Notes: a model not told the origin generated them from the sequence alone. A DNA stretch of 62,860 nucleotides from Belnapia rosea (GCF_900101615.1 NZ_FMZX01000023.1:1-62860), one strand, 5' to 3'; shown: positions 52,090 to 61,820, numbered from the stretch's first letter. Made by a program: numbers and translations.

Positions 52090-54273
52090 ATGAGGAGCGC
52101 GAGGCCATTGCCCCAGTCAGCACAGGCGACCGAGGCAGGGCCTTCCGTCGTCCCGGCAGCGGTCCGTGCCGACCACATGCCGGCTTGGCTGCAACTCCTC
52201 CTGGCCGGGTTGTTCGGCCTGGCCCATGTCGCGATCCTGCTGCGTCTGGGCCTGGCGATGGCCGGCGATGCCTTCTGGCAGCGGCCGCCTGGTGACCTGG
52301 CAATGGCCACGATCGGCGCCGAGGCACTGCTGCGCGACGGCTGGCACTTCCCGCTCTCGGCGACCGCCCTGCTCTCCTCCAGCGCCCCCTTGCCCATCGT
52401 CTACACCGACAGCATGCCCTGGCTGGTGGTGCTGCTGAAGGCGCTCGGCCTTTCGGCCGACAGGGTCGCGCCGATGGGCCTCTGCATCCTGCTCGGCTTC
52501 GTGCTGCAGCCGGTCGCGGCGCTGGTCCTGTTGCGGGCCGCGGGGGTCCGCCGATGGGAGGTGCTGCTGGCGGGCATCGCCTTCGCCTCCTTCCTCCCGG
52601 CCTGGATCCTGCGCCTGCACATGCACCACCTGGCGCTCGCCTCGCACTGGGCGCTGCTGCTGGCGCTGGCGCTGGCGGTGCAGGCCGTGCGGCAGGGTGT
52701 CTCCGGGGCGGTCATCGCCGGCTTCGCGGCGCTTGGCGCCCTGGTGATCGGCCTGCACGCCTATCTCTGGGCCATGGTAGCCGGCATCGCGCTCGGCGGG
52801 CTCATCGCCGATGCCGCGAGGCACCCCGCCCCCGGCTCCGCTCTGCGCGGCGGCCTCGGCTTCGCCGCGTTCCTGGTGGCTTCCGTGCTCGCGGCCTGGC
52901 TGCTCGGCTACCGGACGGAGAACGGGGCACCGACCGGCTTCGGCTTCTTCTCGATGAACCTGCTGAGCCCCCTCGTGCCGCAACTCTCCGGCCTGTTCGG
53001 AACGCTGCCGGCGGGGCCGGTGACCAATGGCATCCTCGACGCCACAGGCGGCCAGTATGAGGGCTTCAACTATCTCGGCCTCGGCATCCTGCTGCTGCTG
53101 GCCGCCGCGGCGCTACACCTGGCGCGCCACCGGGTGCAGGCGCCGCCCGGCCTCTGGCGCGCCGCCCTGCCGCTCGGCCTGGTGCTGCTCGGCTGCCTCC
53201 TCTTCGCTCTCAGCAACCGCATCATCCTGGGCAGCCTTGCGCTGCCGGCCATACCCCTGTTCCCTTGGCTGGATAACCTGGTGAGCCAGTTGCGGGCCTC
53301 GGGCCGCTTCTTCTGGCCGCTGGCCTATCTGCTGCCCGCCCTGGCACTGGCGGTGCTCGCGCGGGCACGGCACCGGCAGGCCGTGGGCGCCATGCTCGCG
53401 GGCTTCGTCGTGTTGCAGGCGGCTGACATGGCGCGGCTGGACGGCATGCTGCGGGCGACCTTCCGCGCGCCGATGTCGGCGGATTTTGACCCGACCCCGC
53501 TGCGGCAGCCCGGCCTCGAAGGCCGGATGATGACGCTGCACCCGCCGCTGGCCTGCACGCGCCCGGGCGGCTGGCCGCTGGACTTCTCCCAATTCGCCAT
53601 GGCGGCGATGCGGGCCGGGATGCGCGTCGAAGGTGGGCCGGTCACGCGGCTGATCGGCGGACGAAGCTGCGAGGCCGCGCGGCGGGACGCACTGGCGGGG
53701 CTGCAGGACCGCAGCGGGCTGCATGTCTTCCTTGCCGGCCAATGGCCGGAGGCCCTGCTGCTGCGCGCGGCCGCGACGGCCCCCTGCCGCGGTTTCGAGA
53801 TGGGGCTGGCCTGCGGCGACCCGGTCCTCATCGCCGGCTTCCCCCAGGCCGTGCCGGCCCCGCCGCCACCCCTGCAGCCGGGGGCGGCGCGCTCCTTCGC
53901 CGCGGGCGGGGACGGCATCAGGCTGCTCGGCACGGGCTGGTCGATGCCGGAGCGCTGGGGCGTCCGCTTCGTCGCTCCTACGGCCGAGCTGGTCCTGCCC
54001 ATGCCGGCGGACCGGAAGGGGCCGGCGAGGCTGACGCTGCGCCTGCGCGGGCCGGCGGCGCCCGGCCGGACGGTGATCGTCGAGGCGGAGGAGCGCGAAC
54101 TCGCCCGCGGGTCTATCGCCGGGAGCCGCGGCATCACCCTCGCCGTGCCGCCGGAGGCCCTCCAGGCCGGCCTTCTCACCCTGCGCTTCGTGGTCCCGCC
54201 GGCGGGCGGCGATGCGATGGACGACCACCAGCGCGAACTGGGCCTCGAGGCCATCAGCCTGGACGCAGGCTGA
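52090..54273 (+). CDS. Large integral membrane protein (DUF6311-like, glycosyltransferase-C-type layout)
   Basis: A 727-residue protein with about twelve predicted helices in the first 460 residues, from LLLAGLFGLAHVAILLRLGL onward, then a soluble C-terminal region of about 260 residues ending in an all-beta stretch. An early loop includes IVYTDSMPWLVVLLKALG. This resembles DUF6311 membrane proteins, whose layout recalls GT-C transferases; no catalytic residues are identified. The long soluble tail may act on the periplasmic side. ATG 52090 has no strong ribosome binding site; M30 at 52177 is an alternative start just before the first helix. Confidence 0.7.
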   Translation: MRSARPLPQSAQATEAGPSVVPAAVRADHMPAWLQLLLAGLFGLAHVAILLRLGLAMAGDAFWQRPPGDLAMATIGAEALLRDGWHFPLSATALLSSSAPLPIVYTDSMPWLVVLLKALGLSADRVAPMGLCILLGFVLQPVAALVLLRAAGVRRWEVLLAGIAFASFLPAWILRLHMHHLALASHWALLLALALAVQAVRQGVSGAVIAGFAALGALVIGLHAYLWAMVAGIALGGLIADAARHPAPGSALRGGLGFAAFLVASVLAAWLLGYRTENGAPTGFGFFSMNLLSPLVPQLSGLFGTLPAGPVTNGILDATGGQYEGFNYLGLGILLLLAAAALHLARHRVQAPPGLWRAALPLGLVLLGCLLFALSNRIILGSLALPAIPLFPWLDNLVSQLRASGRFFWPLAYLLPALALAVLARARHRQAVGAMLAGFVVLQAADMARLDGMLRATFRAPMSADFDPTPLRQPGLEGRMMTLHPPLACTRPGGWPLDFSQFAMAAMRAGMRVEGGPVTRLIGGRSCEAARRDALAGLQDRSGLHVFLAGQWPEALLLRAAATAPCRGFEMGLACGDPVLIAGFPQAVPAPPPPLQPGAARSFAAGGDGIRLLGTGWSMPERWGVRFVAPTAELVLPMPADRKGPARLTLRLRGPAAPGRTVIVEAEERELARGSIAGSRGITLAVPPEALQAGLLTLRFVVPPAGGDAMDDHQRELGLEAISLDAG

Positions 54274-54386
54274 TCGCTTCGCAGTCCCGCCCAAAGCTGT
54301 GGACGGCACCCGGAGACCCGGCGCAGAGTCGGCTCTCCCGGTCCCTGGCCGGGCCTTGACCACCCGCTTTGGATGGAGGCCTGCCG

Positions 54387-54800
54387 ATGCCGGATGGCGG
54401 AATGGGACCGGGACGTTGGCCGCCCAAGGGCCAACCCTCCTCCACGAACGTGCTGGGCAGTCCGCTGCTTCCCTGCTCCGTCGCGCCGCTCACCGGCTTC
54501 TACCGCGACGGCTGCTGCAACACCGGCATCGAGGATCGCGGCCTCCACACCGTTTGCGTCCAGGTCACGGCGGAGTTCCTCGCCTTCTCCCGCAGCTGCG
54601 GCAACGATCTCTCGACGCCGGTGCCGCAATACGGCTTCCCTGGGCTGCGGCCGGGCGACCGCTGGTGCCTCTGCGCCGCGCGCTGGGAGCAGGCGCGCCA
54701 GGCCGGTGTGGCACCGCGCGTGCTGCTCGAGGCAACGCATGTGGCGGCGCTCGAGATCTGCGCGCTCGACGACCTGAAGGCGCACGCCCTGGAGGCGTGA
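54387..54800 (+). CDS. DUF2237 family protein
   Basis: A 137-residue cytosolic protein matching DUF2237. Conserved blocks are NVLGSPLLPCSVAPLTGFYR, DGCCNTGIEDRGLHTVCVQ, EFLAFSRSCGNDLSTPVPQ, GFPGLRPGDRWCLCAARW and LEATHVAALE. Six conserved Cys residues and the strict pattern suggest a metal or redox site, but the family has no known activity. ATG 54387 follows GGAGG by eight bases; an in-frame ATG at 54369 lacks one. Confidence 0.9.
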   Translation: MPDGGMGPGRWPPKGQPSSTNVLGSPLLPCSVAPLTGFYRDGCCNTGIEDRGLHTVCVQVTAEFLAFSRSCGNDLSTPVPQYGFPGLRPGDRWCLCAARWEQARQAGVAPRVLLEATHVAALEICALDDLKAHALEA

Positions 54801-54810
54801 GCCGTCCTTG

Positions 54811-55725
54811 TCAGCCGGCGGCGGGCATCAGGCTCGAAGGGTCGGCGCCGACGCGGGCGCCGCCTTCCCCGGCTTCCAGCCGCGACAGGCGGAAATCATA
54901 GTGGATGCTCGGCAGATCGGGCCTTGGTGAACCGGGTTGGCCCATCGCCTCCTGCACCACGAGGGATTGCGAGACGCCGAAGACGGTGTCGCTGCCGATA
55001 TTCGGGTCGTCGGCGAAGTAGAGCGCCGTCACCAGCTCCCGATGGCCCTCCGCCGAGACCAGCACGTGGATATGGGCCGGGCGCATCCCGTGCCGGTTCT
55101 GGCGATGGACGAATTGCCCGACCGGTCCGTCCATCGGGATGCTGTAGCCGATGGGCTTCACCGTGCGGAGGTGGAAGCGCCCCTCACCATCGGCGCGGAA
55201 GCGGCCGCGCATGTCCATGACCGAGGCGTCCCGCGCCTGAAGGTCGTAGAGCCCCTCCGCATTGGTCTGCCAGACATCAATCACCGCGCCCGGCAGCGGA
55301 CTGCCCTCGGCATCCGTGACCTGGCCGAAGATCACCAGCTCCGTCCCGCCGGCATCATGGATGGCGATGCTCTCGCCCGGGGCGAACTCCGGCGCCTTCT
55401 CGCGGAAGAAGGGGCCGAGCAGGCTGGTCTCGGTGCCCGCCGCCTCACGTCCCTCGGCATCATGCATGACATTCACGAGGCGGGAGAGGCCGAGCACGTC
55501 GGAGAGCAGGATGAACTCCTGCCGGTAGGGCGTGCAGGCCTGGCCCACCGCGGTGAGGAAGGCGATGCCGGCCAGCCATTCATCCGGCTTGAGGTTCACC
55601 TCGCGGGCGAATTCATGCAGGTGCCGGGTGGCGGCGGCCATGATCTCCCGCATCCGCGGGTCGGGCGTCGCCGCCATCTGGGCGATCGCCTCGCGGGTGA
55701 CGCTGTCGCGGTCGAGATCCTGCAT
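54811..55725 (-). CDS. Intradiol ring-cleavage dioxygenase, catechol/hydroxyquinol 1,2-dioxygenase type
   Basis: A non-haem Fe(III) dioxygenase of 304 residues. The N-terminal helical dimerisation domain is present (about 10-100). Iron ligands are visible as Tyr in GLYDLQ, Tyr in GYSIPMDGPVG and the His pair in RPAHIHV. LLGPFFREKAPEFAPGE matches hydroxyquinol/catechol dioxygenases. It opens an aromatic ring between hydroxyls, feeding the beta-ketoadipate or hydroxyquinol pathway. The start at 55725 is chosen because GGGA lies upstream. It follows the cupin gene by 56 bases on the same strand. Confidence 0.9.
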   Translation of the reverse strand: MQDLDRDSVTREAIAQMAATPDPRMREIMAAATRHLHEFAREVNLKPDEWLAGIAFLTAVGQACTPYRQEFILLSDVLGLSRLVNVMHDAEGREAAGTETSLLGPFFREKAPEFAPGESIAIHDAGGTELVIFGQVTDAEGSPLPGAVIDVWQTNAEGLYDLQARDASVMDMRGRFRADGEGRFHLRTVKPIGYSIPMDGPVGQFVHRQNRHGMRPAHIHVLVSAEGHRELVTALYFADDPNIGSDTVFGVSQSLVVQEAMGQPGSPRPDLPSIHYDFRLSRLEAGEGGARVGADPSSLMPAAG

Positions 55726-55781
55726 GGCGTCCCATCCTTCCGATGCCGAGCCCCCAGGATCGGAGGCCCAGCCGGCCGCGG

Positions 55782-56201
55782 TCAATCCTGGCGCGGCGGG
55801 TCGCAGGCCATGGTCGCCATGTCGCCCGGGATGGATAGTTCGAGAATCTCCACATCGTCGGAGGTAGCGATCTCGTTATGCTTCATCCCGCCGGGAATGA
55901 GGATGGCATCGCCGGTGCCGGAGCGGGTCCGCGTCCCGTCCTCGAATTCGAGCTCCACCCAGCCCTTCAGGATGTAGATGAACTGCGCCTCGCATTGGTG
56001 GGTGTGCCAGCCGGTCGGCTCGGTCATGCCGGTGATGGCCTCCATCACCTGGGCCCGCAGCTTGCCGCCGGTGGCGGCCTGGACGCCGAGGTCCCGGTAG
56101 CGGAAGAATGTGCGCCGCCCCTTGACGAAGGGCTGGTCCGCCTTCCGGGCCACAATGAGCTTGATCTCCGGGCTCGACGCGCCCGCGACGGAACCATCCA
56201 T
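55782..56201 (-). CDS. Cupin domain protein
   Basis: A 139-residue small beta-barrel protein. Metal-binding cupin motifs appear as GWHTHQCEAQFIYILKGWVE and PGGMKHNE. The start at 56201 lies six bases after an AGGAGG; an earlier in-frame ATG at 56207 is directly on the binding site and is rejected. It is the first gene of a minus-strand pair with the intradiol dioxygenase, so it probably assists or processes an aromatic substrate. The 280-base gap upstream to the GH1-like gene likely holds divergent promoters. Confidence 0.85.
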   Translation of the reverse strand: MDGSVAGASSPEIKLIVARKADQPFVKGRRTFFRYRDLGVQAATGGKLRAQVMEAITGMTEPTGWHTHQCEAQFIYILKGWVELEFEDGTRTRSGTGDAILIPGGMKHNEIATSDDVEILELSIPGDMATMACDPPRQD

Positions 56202-56481
56202 GGGCATCCTCCTCCGGTGTCTGTCGCACCTCGTGGAGGAGACTACACCCGACGGGTGGCCATGCCAGTGTCCTGTTCGGCAAGGCCCGCATCCGGTCGA
56301 GGCGGAACACGTCATGGCGGCTTCGTACGGTACTGTACGATGCAGCACCATGCCGGGCACAAAGCGAAAACCTCGCCATTCCACTAGGAACTCTATCTTC
56401 CCACGCCGCGATTGAACGAGATCGAGCGGAGCGAGGCAGCATGACGGGAACTGCGAAGCACAGGCATGCGAGAGGCCACCG

Positions 56482-57789
56482 GTGACGGCAGCGCTCTGGG
56501 GTGGCCTCGAATGCAGTGTCCTCCGCAGCGCCTGCGGCTGGCGCGACCAAATCCGGGAGACCGGGCATCATGACCGGATCGGCGATCTCGAAGCCGTTGC
56601 CAGTCTCGGCATCCGTCGCCTGCGTTACACCGTGTCCTGGGAGCGTGTGGCGCCGGACAGCCCGGTCGAGTGCGACTGGGCCTGGCATGATGAAAGGCTG
56701 GCGGAGCTGCGCCGCCTTGGCATCACGCCCATAGTCGGTCTCGTCCATCATGGCGGCGGGCCTGCCTATACCAGCCTCGACGACCCGCGCTTCCCATCGT
56801 TGCTGGCCGAATTCGCCGGGCGCGTCGCTCGCCGCTACCCCTGGGTCACCGACTGGACCCCGGTGAACGAGCCGCTGACCACGGCGCGCTTCTCCGGCCT
56901 ATACGGCCACTGGTTCCCACATGGGACGGGAGAGGCGAGCTTCCTTCGACTGCTGGCGCATGAATGCCATGGCGTGCTGTTGGCGATGCGGGCGATCCGC
57001 GCCGTCATCCCCAGTGCCCGGCTCGTGCAGACCGAGGATATCGGCCATACCTTCTCGACCCCGCTGCTGGCCTATCAGGCGCACTACGAGAATGGCCGGC
57101 GCTGGCTGAGCCTCGACATACTCTGCGGCCGTGTCGATCGCGACCATCCCTGGCACGGGCGGCTGCTGGCGGCCGGCGTGCCGGAGGCGCTGCTGGAGGA
57201 TCTGGCGGCCTGCGAGATGGGGCCGATGCTGCTCGGCCTGAACTACTACGTCACCAGCGAGCGGTTCCTCGACCACCGCCTCGGCCTCTACCCGCCTGAG
57301 ACTCATGGCGGGAACGGACGCCACCGCTATGCCGATACCGAGGCCGTGCGGGTTCCCATAGCGCCCGGTCTTACTGGCTGGCTGCCGCGGTTGCGGGAAG
57401 CCTGGCAGCGCTACCCCGGCCTGCCGCTGGCTGTCACCGAGGCGCATATCGGCTGCACCGCGGATGAACAGCTCCGCTGGCTCGCTGAGTGCTGGCGAGC
57501 CGTCGAGACGCTGCGCGCCGAGGGGGCACCCTTCGAGGCGGTGACGATCTGGGCACTGTTCGGCGCCGTCGACTGGTGCAGCCTGCTGGCCTGCCGCGCC
57601 GGACGCTACGAGCCGGGCGCCTTCGACGTTGCCCATCCCGATGCGGCTGGCCGCCCTCGTCCGACCCTGTTGGCGGAGGGCGCCGCGGCCCTGGCACGGC
57701 ATGGCCGGCTCGACCATCCCTTGCTGGAGGCGCCCGGCTGGTGGGCACGGGAGGAGCGTATGCATCCCGAGTTGCGACGGGCCGGGTGA
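56482..57789 (+). CDS. Family 1 glycoside hydrolase-like protein
   Basis: A 435-residue TIM-barrel protein of the GH1-like type found with sugar-nucleotide or transport genes. The acid/base Glu130 is in WTPVNEP and the nucleophile Glu320 in LAVTEAHIG. GLNYYVTS precedes it in the barrel. There is no signal peptide, so it acts in the cytosol. Translation starts with GTG. Its stop overlaps the MFS gene start (GTGA), so it forms an operon with a transporter and a reductase, which suggests uptake and hydrolysis of a glycoside. The exact sugar is unknown. Confidence 0.82.
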   Translation: MTAALWGGLECSVLRSACGWRDQIRETGHHDRIGDLEAVASLGIRRLRYTVSWERVAPDSPVECDWAWHDERLAELRRLGITPIVGLVHHGGGPAYTSLDDPRFPSLLAEFAGRVARRYPWVTDWTPVNEPLTTARFSGLYGHWFPHGTGEASFLRLLAHECHGVLLAMRAIRAVIPSARLVQTEDIGHTFSTPLLAYQAHYENGRRWLSLDILCGRVDRDHPWHGRLLAAGVPEALLEDLAACEMGPMLLGLNYYVTSERFLDHRLGLYPPETHGGNGRHRYADTEAVRVPIAPGLTGWLPRLREAWQRYPGLPLAVTEAHIGCTADEQLRWLAECWRAVETLRAEGAPFEAVTIWALFGAVDWCSLLACRAGRYEPGAFDVAHPDAAGRPRPTLLAEGAAALARHGRLDHPLLEAPGWWAREERMHPELRRAG

Positions 57790-59012
57790 CCCCCACCCGG
57801 GCGCTCGATGTCCTGAACGTCCTGCTCTCCGATGTCCGCTACGGGCTCGGCGCCTATCTCGGTGTCTATCTGCTGACCGAACATCAATGGGATGCGGGGG
57901 AGATCGGCCTTGCGCTCTCCATCGGTGGCTTGGCCGGGTTGCTCGCACAGGCGCCGATCGGCCTTCTGGTCGATGCCATCCGGGCCAAGCGGGCGCTGAT
58001 CGCGGGCGCGGTGCTGGTGGTGATGGCCTGCTGCCTCGTGATCCCGCTGGCACCGAGCTTCTGGCCCGTCACGCTTGCCGGCGTGGTCGGAGGGCTGGCC
58101 GGCACCTCGATCGCGCCGACGCTCGCCGCCATATCCCTTGGCATCGTCGGGCCGGAGCGCTTCGCCCGCCGGGCCTGCCGGAACGAGGCGCTGTTCCATG
58201 CCGGCAACGGCGCAATCAACCTGCTGATCCTGGCGACCGCGCCCTTTTTCGGCACACCGGTGCTGTTCTGGGTGATGGCGGGGACGGGGCTGGCCAGCGC
58301 GGCGGCGGCACTCGCCATCCCGCCCCGGTCCATCGACCATGCGGTGGCGCGCGGGCTGCTGCCGGGCGCGGCGAATGTCGCACCGCGGCAGGGCTGGCAT
58401 TTGCTGACTGGGAGCCGGCCGCTGCTCACCTTTGCCCTGTGCGGCGCGCTGTTCCATATGGCTAATGGCTCCATGCTGGCCCTGGTGGCGCAGAAGCTTG
58501 CCCTGCAGAATATCGGTTGGGGGGTGGCGTTGACCGCCATCTGCGCCATCGCAGCCCAGGTGGTGATGGTGCCGGCCGCGACGCTGGCCGGCGCCCGGGC
58601 TGAGAGCTGGGGGCGGCGGCCCTTGCTGCTCGCGGCCTTCCTGGCACTGGCGCTGCGCGGCCTGCTCTACACGGCCTTCGACCACCCTGCCTGGCTGATC
58701 GGCGTCCAGTTGCTGGATGGCGTCGGGGCGGGGCTGATCGGCGCGCTGTTCCCGGTGGTGATCGCTGACCTCACCCGCGGCAGCGGGCATTTCGCCGCAG
58801 CCCAGGGCGTGGTGGGGACGGTGCATGGGCTGGGCGGGGTGGTGAGCGGGGCGCTGTCCGGCCTTATCGTGGTGTGGGCCGGCTATGATGCGGCCTTCCT
58901 GGCGCTCGCGGCGACCGCCGGGCTGGGCGCGGCGTTGTTCTGGCTCACCATGCCGGAAACCCGGCCCCTCCCGCTTGAGAAGGAGTTCGCGCATGACCAT
59001 TCCGCTGCTTGA
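57786..59012 (+). CDS. MFS transporter
   Basis: A 408-residue inner-membrane transporter with about twelve helices, beginning at a GTG that overlaps the GH1 stop. The loop between helices 2 and 3 has GLLVDAIRAKRALIAG. A long central loop (about 185-210) separates the two halves. The C-terminal half has QLLDGVGAGLIGALFPVVIADLTRGSG. Placed between a glycoside hydrolase and a reductase, it may import their substrate. The upstream in-frame extension is the complement-poor part of the GH1 gene and is discarded. Confidence 0.88.
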   Translation: MTPTRALDVLNVLLSDVRYGLGAYLGVYLLTEHQWDAGEIGLALSIGGLAGLLAQAPIGLLVDAIRAKRALIAGAVLVVMACCLVIPLAPSFWPVTLAGVVGGLAGTSIAPTLAAISLGIVGPERFARRACRNEALFHAGNGAINLLILATAPFFGTPVLFWVMAGTGLASAAAALAIPPRSIDHAVARGLLPGAANVAPRQGWHLLTGSRPLLTFALCGALFHMANGSMLALVAQKLALQNIGWGVALTAICAIAAQVVMVPAATLAGARAESWGRRPLLLAAFLALALRGLLYTAFDHPAWLIGVQLLDGVGAGLIGALFPVVIADLTRGSGHFAAAQGVVGTVHGLGGVVSGALSGLIVVWAGYDAAFLALAATAGLGAALFWLTMPETRPLPLEKEFAHDHSAA

Positions 59013-59820
59013 GACGGCGCTGACGCGCATGCCCGCCCTCGGCTTCGGCACTTGGCCGATGCGCGGGGCGGAGTGCCAGGCGGCGGTGGAATCCGCCCTT
59101 GGCCTCGGCTACCGTCATGTCGACACCGCCGAGATGTACGGCAACGAGGAGGCGGTGGGCGCCGCCCTCGCCGGCAGCGGCCTGCCGCGCGAGGAGATCT
59201 ACCTCACCACCAAGGTCTGGAACGACAAGCCGAAGGGCGCCGAGATCCGCCGGGCAGCGGAGGCGAGCCTCGAGCGGCTGCGCCAGCCCTATGTGGACCT
59301 GCTGCTGATCCATTGGCCGAGCCCGCAGCTCGACCTGCCCGATGCGCTGCATGCTCTTGCCCGGCTGCGGGAGGAAGGACTGGCGCGGGCCGTGGGCGTG
59401 GCGAATTTTCCGCCCGGCCTGCTGCGGCAGGCGGTGGAGGCGGAGATTGCACCGATCGCCTGCCTGCAGGTCGAGCATCACGTCTATCTCGACCAGTCCA
59501 GGCTGCTCGATTACTGCCATCGGCAGGATATCCTGCTGACCAGCTACACCCCAGTGGCGAAGGGCGAGGTGCTGCGGGACGAGACCATCCTCGAGATCGC
59601 CCGCAAGCATGGTGCGACACCGGGGCAGGTGGCACTGGCCTGGCTGCTGGGCATGCGCGGCGTGGCAGCCATCCCCAAGGCGGCCTCGCCTGAGCGGCAG
59701 CGGGAGAATCTGGAGGCGGTCCGCCTCAACCTGGATGAGGCAGACCGCCTGGCGCTCGCCGCGCTGCCGAAGGACCGGCGGATGGTGAACCCGGCGATAG
59801 CACCCGACTGGGAGTCCTGA
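58993..59820 (+). CDS. Aldo/keto reductase
   Basis: A 275-residue NADPH-dependent reductase. The start MTIPLLETALTRMPALGFGTW is preceded by AAGGAG. The catalytic tetrad is visible as HVDTAEMYGNE (Asp, Tyr), TTKVW (Lys) and LLLIHWP (His). The C terminus has IPKAASPERQRENLEA for cofactor phosphate binding. It overlaps the MFS gene by 20 bases. It may reduce a sugar or aldehyde released by the operon; the substrate is not predictable. Confidence 0.93.
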   Translation: MTIPLLETALTRMPALGFGTWPMRGAECQAAVESALGLGYRHVDTAEMYGNEEAVGAALAGSGLPREEIYLTTKVWNDKPKGAEIRRAAEASLERLRQPYVDLLLIHWPSPQLDLPDALHALARLREEGLARAVGVANFPPGLLRQAVEAEIAPIACLQVEHHVYLDQSRLLDYCHRQDILLTSYTPVAKGEVLRDETILEIARKHGATPGQVALAWLLGMRGVAAIPKAASPERQRENLEAVRLNLDEADRLALAALPKDRRMVNPAIAPDWES

Positions 59821-60170
59821 CGCTGCCGTGCCGGAGATCGCCCGCTCATCCTAGGCGGCAACCACCAAGCCCCTAGCCCGGCTGGGTACGCGGCCCAGCC
59901 TGGCTACAGCCCGATACGGTATCACGATGACCTGTGCGACATTATGGTTGCACAGCGGTGACGGCATGCTCCACACCGTATCCATTCCAAATCGGTCTGC
60001 GCCACCATGTCCCTCAAGCTAGACCGCATTCCTGCGGACCAGTTCACCACTTTTCGTTTTGAGAAGGTGATTGGAATGGCTCGTGCCGGGCAGTGCAATG
60101 GTGGCGCCGCGCTGCCGCTCCGTGATCGACCGGATCCCGCTCGAGCTCCGGCCGCCGGCCGCGTACCGGC
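59821..60170. other. 350-bp intergenic region with two hairpins
   Basis: No reading frame of note. A 7-bp stem GGCTGGG / CCCAGCC at 59880-59900 may terminate the aldo/keto reductase transcript. A 9-bp stem, CTGTGCGAC / GTTGCACAG with a 6-base loop, lies at 59932-59955. The stretch CACTTTTCGTTTTGAGAAGG near 60050 is AT-richer and may be part of the kinase promoter. Confidence 0.5.
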
Positions 60171-61820
60171 GTGAGCCTCGGCAGCGAGGCACCATCGGTG
60201 CAGGGTCGTCCGGCGAACGGAACCATTGATGCCGCAGTGGCTGTGGAAGGCGGGCATGGAGCCGAGACCGCGGCGGTGACTGCGGCCAAAGCCCTCGACA
60301 CCGAACTCGCGGCAAGCCAGGACGCGCTGCGCGAGCGAACCAGGCTGCTGGCCACCATCACCGACAATGCGGCCGAGGCGATCTTCCTGATGGACGCCGA
60401 TGGCCGGGTCACCTTCATGAACCCTGCCGCCGAGCGGATGTTCGGCTGGCCGCGCGAGGAGCTGCTAGGCCGGATCCTGCACGATGAGGTGCACCATCAC
60501 CGACCCGATGGGCGCCCCTATCCCATAACGGAGTGTCCACTCGGACATGTCTTCGCCACCGGGGGCACCCTCGAGGCTCATGAGGACCTGTTCTTCCGCC
60601 GCGACGGCTCCCCGATCCCGGTCGCCTGCTCCAATGCTGCGATCGTGACCAATGGGCAAACGACCGGGGCGGTGCTGGTGGTGCATGACATCACCGCCCG
60701 GAAGACGGCGGAGGCGCGCCTGACCGCGCTGGTCGAGCTTGGCGACCGGCTGCGCGAACTCCAGAGCCCGGCTGAGATCGCCTATACGGCCGCCGAGATC
60801 ATGGGGCGAACGCTCGGCTCCGACCGCGCCGGCTACGGGATGCTGGATACGGTGAAGCAGACGATCCGCATCGAGCGCGACTGGAGCACGGACCGCCTGC
60901 CGAGCCTGACGGGCACCTTCCGGCTGGAGGATTACGGGACCGGCTTCACCAACCTCCTTCAGCGGGGCGAGGTGGTGGCCGTTGACGACCTGCGCTCCGA
61001 CCCACGGACGGCGGCCACGGCCCAGGGCCTCGATGCCATCGGCGTCCGCGCCTGCCTGCACGCGCCAGCGCTCGAAGCGGGCCGGGTGTCGGCGATCCTC
61101 TATGTGCATTCGGCGACGCCTCGTCGCTGGACCGAGGAGGAGATGGCCTTCGTACGCGGCGTGGCCGAGCGCGCCTGGGCAGCAGCCGAACGCGCGCGCG
61201 CCGAGCGGCGGCACGACCTGCTGCTGGCGGAACTGAACCACCGGGTGAAGAACATCCTCTCCACCGTCCAGGGCCTGGCGGCGCAGACATTGAAGGGGAC
61301 CGGCGGCGACCCGGCTCGCTTCGCACAGCATTTCGGCGCACGGCTGCGCACCTTGGCGCGGGCGCACGACATGCTGACAGCGCATGGCTGGGAGCCGGCC
61401 CCAATCGCGGCGACGATGCATAATGCGCTCGCGCCCTGGCTGCAGGGTGGCCGGGCGGGGCAGATCGAGATCGCGGATGCGGACCATGCGGTGCCCGTCT
61501 CGCCACGGCAGGCCCAGGCCCTGGTGCTGGCTTTCCATGAGCTGGCCACGAACGCCACCAAATACGGGGCATTGTCCACGCCCAAGGGCCAGGTCAGCAT
61601 CCGCTGCCAGGCCGGCCCGGACGGGAGCGTGGCCGTCGACTGGACGGAAGCCGGCGGGCCACCGGTCGTGAGGCCGCCGGACCGGCGTGGCTTCGGCACG
61701 CGGCTGCTGGAGCGTGGGTTGGGTCAGGATCTCGGGCCGGGCAGCACGGTTTCGCTGCGATTCGAACCCGGGGGGCTGCAGGCGGAAATCCGCTTTGTCC
61801 CCATGCCGGTGCCGGGCTGA
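60171..61820 (+). CDS. HWE-family sensor histidine kinase (PAS-GAF)
   Basis: A 549-residue soluble kinase. A PAS domain (about 60-175, ITDNAAEAIFLMDADGRVT) is followed by GAF (about 185-340) and an HWE kinase core with phosphoacceptor His in ELNHRVKNILSTVQG, FHELATNATKYGALS and the WTEAGGP motif that names the class. It lacks membrane segments, so it senses a cytosolic or light/redox cue; GAF here could bind a chromophore but no Cys attachment is evident. It starts at GTG 60171. No response regulator is adjacent. Confidence 0.9.
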   Translation: MSLGSEAPSVQGRPANGTIDAAVAVEGGHGAETAAVTAAKALDTELAASQDALRERTRLLATITDNAAEAIFLMDADGRVTFMNPAAERMFGWPREELLGRILHDEVHHHRPDGRPYPITECPLGHVFATGGTLEAHEDLFFRRDGSPIPVACSNAAIVTNGQTTGAVLVVHDITARKTAEARLTALVELGDRLRELQSPAEIAYTAAEIMGRTLGSDRAGYGMLDTVKQTIRIERDWSTDRLPSLTGTFRLEDYGTGFTNLLQRGEVVAVDDLRSDPRTAATAQGLDAIGVRACLHAPALEAGRVSAILYVHSATPRRWTEEEMAFVRGVAERAWAAAERARAERRHDLLLAELNHRVKNILSTVQGLAAQTLKGTGGDPARFAQHFGARLRTLARAHDMLTAHGWEPAPIAATMHNALAPWLQGGRAGQIEIADADHAVPVSPRQAQALVLAFHELATNATKYGALSTPKGQVSIRCQAGPDGSVAVDWTEAGGPPVVRPPDRRGFGTRLLERGLGQDLGPGSTVSLRFEPGGLQAEIRFVPMPVPG

